Shown one piece after another: positions 23,621 through 31,133 of a stretch of DNA of 40,459 bases; positions within the stretch are counted from its first letter, which is position 1, and each line of letters opens with the position of its first letter. The stretch lies in the NCBI GenBank assembly GCA_021779095.1, contig JAJYBI010000033.1:1-40459 (forward strand), read 5' to 3'. Under the pieces are notes generated by a model, which saw only the letters and a list, made by a program, of their open reading frames with translations, was not told the DNA's origin and ran no database searches. The DNA is from Deltaproteobacteria bacterium (GTDB lineage Bacteria; Desulfobacterota; Desulfuromonadia; Geobacterales; JAJYBI01). The translations under genes were made by a program, and so were the position numbers.

Positions 23621-24774
23621 AGAAAACCTATGTGAACAGCATCAAGGACCGCGACCAGGTCGATTCCGTCTTTCTCGTGAAGGACAAGATCACCGCCATG
23701 GCCAAGAACGGCAAGCCGTACCTGACCGTGCGGCTGATGGACAAGACCGGCGAGGTGGATTGCAAGGTATGGGACAACGTCGATCAGATGTCGTCCCTCT
23801 TCGACAAGGACGACTTCGTCTTCGTCCGGTCAAAGGCGTCCGTGTACCTGGGGAAGCTGCAGCTGGTGATCTCCGAGCTGCAGAAGATTGCCGAGTGCGA
23901 TGTGTCGCTGGGGGATTTCCTGCCGGAAACGGAGCGAAATATAGAGGAGATGACCGCGCAGTTCGGCGCCATGATCGAGACCCTCTCCGATCCCCACCTC
24001 AAAGGGCTGATGACCGCATTCTACACGGACGAGCCGTTCATGGCCCGGTATCGCACCGCGCCGGCGGCCAAGGGGATGCACCACGTCTATCTCGGCGGGC
24101 TTCTGGAGCATTCCCTCTCCGTTGCGTGCCTCGTGGACGGCATCGTTCCCCTCTACACCGGGCTCAACCGTGATCTCCTCGTGGTTGGCGCACTGCTCCA
24201 CGACGTGGGGAAGGTGCGCGAGATGTCCTATGTCCGCTCCTTCGACTATACCGACGAGGGGAAACTCCTCGGTCATATCACCATCGGGGTGGAGATGGTC
24301 CAGGAGAGGATCGCGTCCTTGCCGGCGTTTCCTCCGGAGCTGGCGATGCTCCTGAAGCATATGCTCCTGTCCCATCACGGCCAGTACGAGTTCGGTTCCC
24401 CCAAGCGGCCGAAGACGCTGGATGCGACGGTTCTCAACTATCTGGATGACCTAGATTCCAAGATCAACGGCATCCAGACCCACTTCCGGAAGGAGCCGCA
24501 CAACCCGTCCAACTGGTCGTCGTACCACCGGCTCTACGACCGTTACTTCTACCGGGACGGTCTGGCGGGAGAAGATGTCTGCGTCGAGCCGGAACCGGAA
24601 GAGCCCCGTGCGCCCGAACCGACGATCGCGGTTACGCCGGTATCGGAGCCCCAGGTGCGTCCGGAAACGGATGGTACCCGGCGTGGCGAGCGGCGCCCCG
24701 GCTTCCAGAACAACCCCTTTGCCACATTGTCGGGCAAGAATCTCGAGCTGTTTTCCGGGGATTCAAAGGACTAA
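23617..24774 (+). CDS. YhaM-type 3'-5' exoribonuclease (OB fold plus HD domain)
   Basis: The 385-residue protein combines an OB-fold nucleic-acid-binding domain (about 10-95, GKPYLTVRLMDKTGEVDCKVWD) with an HD metal-dependent phosphohydrolase domain (about 150-300). The HD motif has HVYLGGLLEHSLSVA, then the HD pair in ALLHDVGKVREM, and MLLSHHGQYEFG. This is the arrangement of YhaM, a 3'-5' exonuclease of Firmicutes. The C-terminal 65 residues are Pro/Glu/Arg-rich and probably disordered. It overlaps the FAD dehydrogenase gene by four bases and precedes the metallo-hydrolase gene by 17. Confidence 0.88.
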   Translation: MKKTYVNSIKDRDQVDSVFLVKDKITAMAKNGKPYLTVRLMDKTGEVDCKVWDNVDQMSSLFDKDDFVFVRSKASVYLGKLQLVISELQKIAECDVSLGDFLPETERNIEEMTAQFGAMIETLSDPHLKGLMTAFYTDEPFMARYRTAPAAKGMHHVYLGGLLEHSLSVACLVDGIVPLYTGLNRDLLVVGALLHDVGKVREMSYVRSFDYTDEGKLLGHITIGVEMVQERIASLPAFPPELAMLLKHMLLSHHGQYEFGSPKRPKTLDATVLNYLDDLDSKINGIQTHFRKEPHNPSNWSSYHRLYDRYFYRDGLAGEDVCVEPEPEEPRAPEPTIAVTPVSEPQVRPETDGTRRGERRPGFQNNPFATLSGKNLELFSGDSKD

Positions 24775-24791
24775 CGTAACGGGAGGTACTG

Positions 24792-25424
24792 ATGATATTC
24801 GAGGTGTTGCCGGTCGGCCCGCTCGCCGCCAACTGCTTTGTGGTCGGCTGCGAGGATACCCGTGAGGGGATCGTCGTCGATCCCGGCGCCGAGACCGGAA
24901 AGATCCTCGCCGTCGTGAAGCGGCACGGCCTCCAGGTCAAAACGGTGATCAACACCCACGGTCACTTCGATCACGTGGGGGGAAACGGCGGACTGCTCGA
25001 CGCGACCGGCGCAACGCTCTATATCCACGAACGCGACGAGCGGTACCTTTCCCGCGCCGTGGAAACCGCTGCAATGTACGGGATTCCCGCCACGAATTCA
25101 CCCCCCCCCGACGGCTACCTGGAGGACGGGATGGAACTGTTGTTCGGCGGCTGCACCCTCCGTGTGCTCCATACCCCTGGCCATACCCCGGGGGGCTGCT
25201 GCCTTTATTTTGCGGAACAGGGGATCGTGATCACCGGCGATACCCTGTTTGCCGATTCGGTCGGTCGGACCGACCTCCCCGGCGGCTCCCACGAGACGTT
25301 GATCGGTGCCATCCGCGAGAAACTGCTGGTCCTGCCGGAGGGCACCACCGTCTACCCCGGTCACGGTCCGTCCACCACCATCGGCCGCGAGAAGCGGCAC
25401 AATCCGTATCTGGGCGGCAGCTAA
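24792..25424 (+). CDS. metallo-beta-lactamase fold hydrolase (glyoxalase II-like)
   Basis: The 210-residue protein has the zinc motif THGHFDHVGG (about 56-65), a third-ligand region LHTPGHTPGG, ITGDTLFADSVGRTDLPGG and the C-terminal YPGHGPST. This short single-domain type is close to glyoxalase II-like hydrolases and persulfide dioxygenases. It lacks the C-terminal domain of classical glyoxalase II, so the thioester substrate is uncertain. GGGAGGT precedes the ATG. It is part of the 21610-26638 gene series. Confidence 0.88.
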   Translation: MIFEVLPVGPLAANCFVVGCEDTREGIVVDPGAETGKILAVVKRHGLQVKTVINTHGHFDHVGGNGGLLDATGATLYIHERDERYLSRAVETAAMYGIPATNSPPPDGYLEDGMELLFGGCTLRVLHTPGHTPGGCCLYFAEQGIVITGDTLFADSVGRTDLPGGSHETLIGAIREKLLVLPEGTTVYPGHGPSTTIGREKRHNPYLGGS

Positions 25425-25441
25425 CCGCCCCGAGGACAGCC

Positions 25442-26638
25442 ATGCTCAAGGGAAAAGAGATCGTTCTGGGGGTGACCGGCGGGATCGCCGCCTACAAGGC
25501 GGTGGAGCTGTTGCGCCTTTTTACCAAGGCGGGGGCGAACGTGCATGTGGTCATGACCCGGTCTGCCACCGAGTTCGTGACGCCGCTTACCTTCCAGACC
25601 CTGTCCATGAACCCGGTGAGTACCAAGCTGTTCAGCCTCGTCTCGGAACGGGAGATCGGCCATATCTCCCTGGCCGACCGGGCCGATCTGGTCGTGATCG
25701 CGCCGGCAACGGCGAACGTCATCGGCAAGCTGGCCCACGGTATCGCCGACGACCTGCTCACCACCACGGTGATGGCGACGAAGGCACCGGTGTTGCTGGC
25801 GCCGGCCATGAACGTGAACATGTACCAGAACCCCCTGTACCGCGCGAACGAGGCGGCGCTCCGTCGTCTCGGCTACCTGTTTGCTGATCCGGTGCGGGGG
25901 ACGCTCGCCTGCGGCTGGGAAGGTGAGGGGAAGCTCCAGGAGCCCGGGATCATCTTCGAGGAGGTCTTAAGTGCGCTTGCTCCCAAGGACCTGGCAGGCG
26001 AGTCGCTCTTGGTGACTGCGGGGCCGACCCGGGAGGAGCTGGACCCGGTCCGGTTTATCAGCAACCACTCCTCCGGCAAGATGGGGTACGCCATCGCCCG
26101 GTCGGCGCGCCGCCGGGGGGCGGCCGTCACCCTCGTCACCGGACCCTCCTCACTGGAGCCTCCCTACGGTGTGGACACCGTGCCGGTGGTGTCGGCGGCC
26201 GAGATGCGGCAGGCCGTTCTGGAACGGTTCCCGGCATGCAGCATCATCGTCAAGGCGGCGGCGGTGGCCGACTACCGGCCGGCGGTCCGTGCCGAAGAAA
26301 AGATGAAGAAGACGGGGGAGACCCTTGCGCTCTCCCTGGAGAAGACCGGCGACATCCTGGCGGAGCTGGGGCGGCTCAAGGGGGAGCGGCTTTTGGTGGG
26401 ATTCGCTGCGGAGACGGAGAACCTCCTGGAGAACGCGCGTCAGAAGCTGGAGGGGAAGAACCTGGACCTCATCGTCGCCAACGACCTGTCCCAGGAGGGG
26501 GCGGGATTCGACGTTGACACCAACCGGGTGACCCTCCTGTACCGCGACGGTCATGCCGAGGAGATCCCGCTCATGGGGAAGGGGGAGCTGGCAGATCGGC
26601 TCCTGGACCGGATCGTCGCGCTTCGCGCACGCGTATGA
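25442..26638 (+). CDS. coaBC: bifunctional phosphopantothenoylcysteine decarboxylase / phosphopantothenate-cysteine ligase
   Basis: The 398-residue enzyme carries out two successive steps of coenzyme A synthesis. The CoaC flavoprotein half (about 1-180) has GVTGGIAAYKA, the active His H74 in EIGHISLADR, the PAMN motif (121-124) and the Cys of the substrate lid, C157 in GTLACGWEGEGKL. The CoaB half (about 186-398) has TAGPTREELDPVRFISNHSSG (split by the usual variation), AAVADYRPA and KMKKTG with the conserved lysines. The ATG follows GAGGACAGCC, 17 bases after the previous gene. It ends 24 bases from the convergent phospholipase gene without a clear terminator. Confidence 0.96.
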   Translation: MLKGKEIVLGVTGGIAAYKAVELLRLFTKAGANVHVVMTRSATEFVTPLTFQTLSMNPVSTKLFSLVSEREIGHISLADRADLVVIAPATANVIGKLAHGIADDLLTTTVMATKAPVLLAPAMNVNMYQNPLYRANEAALRRLGYLFADPVRGTLACGWEGEGKLQEPGIIFEEVLSALAPKDLAGESLLVTAGPTREELDPVRFISNHSSGKMGYAIARSARRRGAAVTLVTGPSSLEPPYGVDTVPVVSAAEMRQAVLERFPACSIIVKAAAVADYRPAVRAEEKMKKTGETLALSLEKTGDILAELGRLKGERLLVGFAAETENLLENARQKLEGKNLDLIVANDLSQEGAGFDVDTNRVTLLYRDGHAEEIPLMGKGELADRLLDRIVALRARV

Positions 26639-26662
26639 AACGGATAGGGGAGACGGATACGG

Positions 26663-27568
26663 TCACCCCGACAGGATCTGCAGCAGCCGGTCCGGCGCGC
26701 AGATCGCGTCCCGCAGCCGTCCCCGCATCTCTTTTACCTGCTCCTGCGCATCGCCCCGCGTGACCTTTCCCGACTGGAACAGCAGTCGCAGGTTCTTCCT
26801 GACCATCTCCGCCGTGGCGAGCGCCCGTTCGCCGGTGGGGTCGGCGGTGAAGAACCGGGATTCCGTCTCCTCGTTCAGGATGCCGAGGATCGCTTCCCGG
26901 GCCATGGCCATGCATTCGTCGAACTCCTCCACCTCGATGGTGTAGCGGGAGTTGTCGGAAAGGCTCTTCATGACGTTCTGCCACTTCTCCAGGCGGCTGA
27001 CCAACAGGATGGAGTTGAATATTCGCTTGTTCGTACCGAAGGAGAAGAGGGTGTCGGAGATGACCCGGCGCAGCAGGGCGTCGTTGGCCCGGTAGTTCTC
27101 CAGGGCCACCTTCCGGCCCACCTCCCAGATCTCCCGGTCGACGTAGGTCTCCACGCGCATCTCCCAGTAGGCGTGTTTCAGGGCGAGGCTGGAGAAGCTC
27201 CCCATGATGTTGTAGGGGACGAAGTAGTTGTGGGCCACCGTGTCGGCCGCCAGATGGGAGAGGTAGCCGTAGGCGCAGGCCTTCTGCGGGTCGGCTTCAG
27301 CCGCTTCCAGGACCTTCATCCCCATGCGCCAGCGATGGCAGTGCAACAGGTAGTGGGTGAACTTCTTGCCGATGGTGATGTCGGCGGCGATGCAGCCGTA
27401 GAGGAAATCGTACGGGAACTCGCCGATGACCGCTGCTACGGCGGGACGTACGAGGGAGAGGTCGTTCAGGAGGTCGCTGCCGAGCTGCAGGTGGATGCCG
27501 CCACCCCATGCGAAGGCGTTCGCCGGAATGAACAGTACGCTCAGGAGTACCAAAGGGAAGAGCATCAT
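26663..27568 (-). CDS. exported zinc-dependent phospholipase C-like protein
   Basis: The 301-residue protein begins with a signal peptide (LFPLVLLSVLFIPANAFA) that would be cut before W21. The mature protein would start WGGGIH. An N-terminal Trp and the His just after it are zinc ligands in phospholipase C / S1-P1 type enzymes (PF00882). Further likely ligands are in FLYGCIAADI, KFTHYLLHCHRW and YGYLSHLAADTVAHNYF. This His/Asp pattern fits a zinc hydrolase, but the substrate (lipid or otherwise) is not proved. The second half, after about residue 200, is helical and charged. ATG codons at 27568 and 27565 are both possible, with only a weak ribosome binding site. It is divergent from the uracil-DNA glycosylase gene with 48 bases between. 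Confidence 0.8.
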   Translation of the reverse strand: MMLFPLVLLSVLFIPANAFAWGGGIHLQLGSDLLNDLSLVRPAVAAVIGEFPYDFLYGCIAADITIGKKFTHYLLHCHRWRMGMKVLEAAEADPQKACAYGYLSHLAADTVAHNYFVPYNIMGSFSSLALKHAYWEMRVETYVDREIWEVGRKVALENYRANDALLRRVISDTLFSFGTNKRIFNSILLVSRLEKWQNVMKSLSDNSRYTIEVEEFDECMAMAREAILGILNEETESRFFTADPTGERALATAEMVRKNLRLLFQSGKVTRGDAQEQVKEMRGRLRDAICAPDRLLQILSG

Positions 27569-27616
27569 GATTCTGGTAGCTTAGTCAATGCGGAGTGAAA
27601 AGTAAAGGAGTTTGCC

Positions 27617-28411
27617 GTGGTCGGTGAGCTGGACCGCAGGGAGCTGATCGGTTCGTTGCGGATGTATCTGGAGGAGTTGCGGGAGAGCGGTGTGGACGGC
27701 CTGCCGTTCGCCCCATTGCCCGAGCCTGAGGAGGCGGCAAAGATGCCGGAGCAGGTGACAGGGCAGAGCGTGGCGGCGGCCGTTGCCGCTCCGGAAGTTT
27801 CTCCGGCGCTACCGGACGAGGCTCCGGCTCTGCCTGCGGAGGATCTGCCGGCCATCCGTGCCGCCCTGGGAGAGTGTCAGCGGTGCGCCCTCGGCGCCAA
27901 GCGGACCAACCTCGTGTTCGGTGTCGGCAATCCGTCGGCGCGGCTTTTGTTCGTGGGGGAGGCACCGGGCCGGGACGAGGACCTGAAGGGGGAGCCGTTC
28001 GTCGGCGAGGCCGGCCAGCTCCTGACAAGGATCATCCAGGCCATGGGTCTTTCCCGGGACGATGTGTACATCTGCAATGTCCTCAAATGCCGGCCGCCGG
28101 GGAACCGCAACCCGGAACCTGCGGAGATCGAACAGTGCCAGCCGTTCCTCCTGCGGCAGGTGCGGGCCATCAAGCCGGAGGTGATCGTGGCGCTCGGCAC
28201 CTTTTCCGCCCACACCCTGCTGGGGACATCGGCGCCGATCTCCAGGCTGCGCGGCCGGTTTCACGACTACCACGGGGTCCCGCTCATGCCGACCTTCCAC
28301 CCCGCGTTTCTCCTGCGCAACCCGGCCATGAAGCGGGAGGTGTGGGAGGATATGCAGCAGGTCATGGAGCTCCTCGGACTGCCGCTGCCGGCGCGCAAGG
28401 CGGATGCATAA
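27617..28411 (+). CDS. uracil-DNA glycosylase, family 4 (iron-sulfur type)
   Basis: The 264-residue enzyme removes uracil from DNA to begin base-excision repair. Four cysteines for a 4Fe-4S cluster are visible: C87 and C90 in [10 protein letters not shown]158 in [13 protein letters not shown] and C174 in IEQCQPF. Motif GEAPG is at 114-118, and the second active-site motif is [12 protein letters not shown] with H228. Residues 1-80 form an Ala/Pro/Glu-rich extension longer than in most family 4 enzymes. The GTG start at 27617 lies six bases after AAAGGAG. Confidence 0.93.
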   Translation: MVGELDRRELIGSLRMYLEELRESGVDGLPFAPLPEPEEAAKMPEQVTGQSVAAAVAAPEVSPALPDEAPALPAEDLPAIRAALGECQRCALGAKRTNLVFGVGNPSARLLFVGEAPGRDEDLKGEPFVGEAGQLLTRIIQAMGLSRDDVYICNVLKCRPPGNRNPEPAEIEQCQPFLLRQVRAIKPEVIVALGTFSAHTLLGTSAPISRLRGRFHDYHGVPLMPTFHPAFLLRNPAMKREVWEDMQQVMELLGLPLPARKADA

Positions 28412-28479
28412 CGCGCCGCACCGCTTCGTCCCTGCCGCCTGCTCAGTGGCAACCGGCGCCGTTTTGTACGACGGCAGTA

Positions 28480-28508
28480 TTGACAAACCGCCGTGTGGCG
28501 GTGAAAAT
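28480..28508 (+). promoter_or_regulatory. promoter with an internal dyad before the CNNM/CorC gene
   Basis: TTGACA at 28480-28485 is followed by a perfect inverted repeat ACCGCC-GTGT-GGCGGT (28487-28502) that fills the spacer. The -10 is poor (GAAAAT near 28503-28508). An operator inside the spacer is a possible reading. Confidence 0.4.
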
Positions 28509-28536
28509 TGGGGCATATCCAACCTGAAGGGATCAT

Positions 28537-29853
28537 GTGGATACCGCGACACTGGAACTGATAGTCATCTTCATCCTCGTGCTCGTCAACGGTTTTTTTG
28601 CCTGCTCGGAGTTTGCGATCATCTCCATCAGGAAGAGCCGGGTCGCGCAGCTCGTCAATGCGCAGGACGAACATGCGCTGATCGTCGACGCGCTGCAGAA
28701 GGACCCCCACCGGCTCCTGGCGGTGGTGCAGATCGGCATGACGATCACCGGCTCCACCGCCTCGGCGGTGGGGGGGATCATCGCCGTCGAGCATCTGAAA
28801 CCGCTCCTCCTGTCGTCCTCCGTCACCTGGCTGCACAACGCGGCCGAGCCGATCTCCGTCACCTTTGTGGTGGTGCTGGTTTCCTACCTGATCCTCATCA
28901 TCGGCGAGCTCGTTCCCAAATCCATCGCGCTGCAGTATGCCGACCCGCTGGCGCTCAGGGTGGCGAAGCCGATCCGGCTCCTCGCCCGGGTCACCGCCGT
29001 CGCGGTCTCGTTTCTTACCCTCTCCAGCAAGGCGGTGCTGCGCCTCATGGGGATCAAAGGGGAGGCGCGTGCCTTCATCACCCGCGAGGAGGTGCAACAT
29101 ATCGTTGCGGAAGGGCACGAAAGCGGCGTCTTCAGCGACGCCGAGCAGGAGTTCATCGAAAACCTGTTCGACTTCACCCACACCTGCGTTCGTGAGGTGA
29201 TGGTGCCGCGGACCCGGATGGTCGGGCTCAACCTGGACCTTCCCCGTGACGAACTGGTGCGGCAGATCCTGGACAACCAGTATTCCCGCTATCCGGTGTT
29301 CCACGGCAGCATCGAGAACGTGTGCGGCTTCATCCACGGCAAGGATTTTCTCGGCCGGATGGTGCGTGATCCCGGGTTCGACATGGAAACCATCATCCGC
29401 CCGCCGGTCTTCGTGCCGGAGGTGAAGAAGGTCAACGAGCTCCTGAAGGAAATGCAGCGCCGGCGGGTGCACATGGTGCTGGTGGTGGACGAGTATGGCG
29501 GCATCAACGGGCTGGTTACGACGGAAGACCTGCTGGAGGAGCTGGTGGGGGAGATCGAGGATGAGCACGACGTGGGGGAGCCGCTGCAGGTGCGCCGGTT
29601 CTCCGACGGGAGCATGGCGGTGGATGCGCTCATCTCCCTGTCCCACCTGGAGGACCTGCTGGATATCACCATGGACGACGACCTGCCGTACGATACCCTC
29701 GCCGGTCTGATTCTCGACCAGCTCGGCAGGTTTCCGGAACGGGGCGAGACCGTCGTCTGGCGCGGGTTCGAGCTGCATTGCGAGGAGGTCACCCCGACGG
29801 CCATCGTCCGGGTACGGATCAGGCCGCTTCCTGAACCTCCCTTGGCGGAGTGA
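28537..29853 (+). CDS. CNNM/CorC-type (HlyC/CorC) transporter family protein
   Basis: The 438-residue protein has an N-terminal DUF21 (CNNM) membrane domain with three to four helices (VIFILVLVNGFFACSEFAII, LLAVVQIGMTITGSTASAV, VTFVVVLVSYLILIIGELVP). A CBS pair (about 200-330, VMVPRTRMVGL and VLVVDEYGGINGLVTTEDLLEE) and a CorC_HlyC domain (about 345-430) follow. CNNM/CorC proteins are linked to magnesium and cobalt movement or sodium/magnesium exchange. The old haemolysin label is historical. The GTG at 28537 follows GAAGGGATC. TerC is directly convergent, and a GDT1 transporter lies 1.3 kb on, so three metal-transport families are neighbours. Confidence 0.92.
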   Translation: MDTATLELIVIFILVLVNGFFACSEFAIISIRKSRVAQLVNAQDEHALIVDALQKDPHRLLAVVQIGMTITGSTASAVGGIIAVEHLKPLLLSSSVTWLHNAAEPISVTFVVVLVSYLILIIGELVPKSIALQYADPLALRVAKPIRLLARVTAVAVSFLTLSSKAVLRLMGIKGEARAFITREEVQHIVAEGHESGVFSDAEQEFIENLFDFTHTCVREVMVPRTRMVGLNLDLPRDELVRQILDNQYSRYPVFHGSIENVCGFIHGKDFLGRMVRDPGFDMETIIRPPVFVPEVKKVNELLKEMQRRRVHMVLVVDEYGGINGLVTTEDLLEELVGEIEDEHDVGEPLQVRRFSDGSMAVDALISLSHLEDLLDITMDDDLPYDTLAGLILDQLGRFPERGETVVWRGFELHCEEVTPTAIVRVRIRPLPEPPLAE

Positions 29854-29871
29854 CTCGGAGGGATCAGCGAG

Positions 29872-29896
29872 AAGGCGCCTGCGGCGCCTTTTTTGT
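29872..29896 (+). terminator. intrinsic terminator after the CNNM/CorC gene
   Basis: AAGGCGCC (29872-29879) pairs with GGCGCCTT (29883-29890) around a three-base loop and is followed by a T run. It lies between the convergent CNNM and TerC genes. Confidence 0.88.
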
Positions 29897-29903
29897 GGCC
29901 GGA

Positions 29904-30833
29904 TCAGGGGGCGTGGTGCGGGGACCTGGGGCCGAACATGATGGAGGCGGCGATGGAGATGGCCAGGACGCCGATGATGACCCCGAGGGAGAAGACGACC
30001 GGGATGTGATACAGATTGGTCAGCAGCATCTTCACCCCGACGTAGGCGAGGATGAACGAGACGCCGAGCTTCAGGTAGGCGAACATCTCCATGACGTTCG
30101 CCAGCAGGTAGTAGAGGGAGCGGAGCCCCATGATGGCGAACACGTTGGAGGTATAGACGATGAACGGGTCGTGGGTGACGGCGAGGACCGCCGGGATCGA
30201 ATCGACGGCGAAGATCACGTCGCTGGACTCCACGACCACGAGAGCGATGAAGAGCGGCGTCGCCGCCAGTATCCCCTGCCGGCGGATGAAGAAGCGATCG
30301 TCGCGGATCCGCTTGGTCGTGGGAACGATCCGGCCAACGATCCGGACGAGGATGTTCTTTTCGGGCCGGATCTCCTCGTCTTTGCCGAACGCCATTTTGA
30401 GGCCGGTGAATATCAGGATTGCGCCGAAGACGTAGACCATCCAGTTGAACCGCTCGATCAGCCCGATGCCGGTGAAGATGAAGAGCGCCCGCAGGAGCAA
30501 CGCCCCGATGATCCCCCATTTGAGGATCTTCGGCTGGTGCCGCTTCGTGACGTGGAAGTAGCTGAAAATCATGATGAAGACGAACAGGTTGTCCACCGAC
30601 AGCGACTCCTCGATCAGGTAGCCGGCGAGGAACTCCAGCGCCTTGTCCGTCCCCATGGAGAGATAGATCCAGACGTTGAAGCCGAGCGCCAGCGACACCC
30701 AGACCAGGGTCCAGATGAGCGCCTCCCGGAACCGGATCTCGTGGCTCTGCCGGTTGAACACCCCCAGGTCGAGGATGAACATGACAGTTAAAAGGACGGC
30801 GAAGCCGATCCAGAGCATCGTTTGCGGTGCCAT
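29904..30833 (-). CDS. TerC family integral membrane protein (Alx-like, manganese-linked)
   Basis: The 309-residue protein has about nine membrane helices and the TerC hallmarks FILDLGVFNR, ESLSVDNLFVFIMIFSYF and VESSDVIFAVDSIPAVLAVT, with acidic residues inside helices. Members such as E. coli Alx and Bacillus MeeF/MeeY act in manganese export or loading of secreted metalloenzymes. The older tellurite-resistance name is not informative. The ATG at 30833 has GGAAGGAG upstream. ATG 30881 is rejected because it lies inside the terminator of the leader. A manganese riboswitch precedes the gene. Confidence 0.92.
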   Translation of the reverse strand: MAPQTMLWIGFAVLLTVMFILDLGVFNRQSHEIRFREALIWTLVWVSLALGFNVWIYLSMGTDKALEFLAGYLIEESLSVDNLFVFIMIFSYFHVTKRHQPKILKWGIIGALLLRALFIFTGIGLIERFNWMVYVFGAILIFTGLKMAFGKDEEIRPEKNILVRIVGRIVPTTKRIRDDRFFIRRQGILAATPLFIALVVVESSDVIFAVDSIPAVLAVTHDPFIVYTSNVFAIMGLRSLYYLLANVMEMFAYLKLGVSFILAYVGVKMLLTNLYHIPVVFSLGVIIGVLAISIAASIMFGPRSPHHAP

Positions 30834-30861
30834 ATCGTGTCTCCTTCCGGGAGTGGTCCAT

Positions 30862-30909
30862 AAAAAAAGACCTTCACCCACGGCGCATGGTACGCTCGGG
30901 TAAAGGTCT
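30862..30909 (-). terminator. riboswitch expression platform: intrinsic terminator
   Basis: On the minus strand AGACCTTTACCC (from 30909 down to 30898) pairs with GGGTGAAGGTCT (30879 to 30868), 12 pairs with one G-U, and is followed by seven T. Its 5' arm is also the 3' strand of the aptamer closing helix, so aptamer folding and termination exclude each other. Confidence 0.9.
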
Positions 30910-31014
30910 CGACTGAGCGGGCGGGATATAATGGCCCCTGGCCCGGACCGTCAGGCCGTGATGACGGGCGGTGGGTCGGCCATGTCTCCGGCCGATTGCT
31001 ACTCCCCTTTACGG
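30901..31014 (-). promoter_or_regulatory. manganese riboswitch (yybP-ykoY aptamer)
   Basis: Read on the minus strand from 31014, the RNA starts with AAAGGGGAGUAGC and ends with GAGACCUUUACC, the two conserved ends of the yybP-ykoY motif whose helix binds Mn2+. Between them are GC-rich arms, for example CGGCC...GGCCG near 30978-30994. The start sequence GUAAAGG pairs with CCUUUAC at the end (P1). Because P1 shares a strand with the terminator, Mn2+ binding should allow read-through into terC, making an ON switch. The call rests on recognised conserved ends and the correct gene family downstream. No covariance search was run. Confidence 0.9.
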
Positions 31015-31020
31015 GAGCCG

Positions 31021-31049
31021 ATCATACGTAATCGATTAGCCGCTGTCAA
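31021..31049 (-). promoter_or_regulatory. sigma-70 promoter of the riboswitch-terC transcript
   Basis: On the minus strand TTGACA (31049-31044) and TATGAT (31026-31021) are exactly 17 bases apart. The predicted start falls near 31014, at the beginning of the aptamer. The spacer contains the perfect palindrome TAATCGATTA (31029-31038), a possible operator. Confidence 0.8.
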
Positions 31050-31080
31050 TGGGTTTCCGCCTCGCGCGCTCCGGCGCTGC

Positions 31081-31109
31081 TTGCTTTCATACCGGGAATC
31101 TTTTACTAT
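31081..31109 (+). promoter_or_regulatory. candidate promoter of the GDT1 gene
   Basis: TTGCTT at 31081-31086 and TACTAT at 31104-31109 are 17 bases apart. The leader would be about 20 bases, with GGGAGGG at 31124-31130, too short for a riboswitch of its own. Confidence 0.5.
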
Positions 31110-31133
31110 GCATCCGCAGGTCCGGGAGGGATC

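Noticed and set aside
28267..30861. An 864-codon open frame on the minus strand, and long frames opposite ptsP, citrate synthase, TerC and others
   Set aside because: They lie over well-recognised genes on the other strand and have the biased Arg/Gly/Pro/His composition of GC-rich shadow frames. None has a recognisable domain.
30834..30881. Longer TerC start at 30881
   Set aside because: It falls within the riboswitch terminator and has no ribosome binding site, while ATG 30833 has a strong one.
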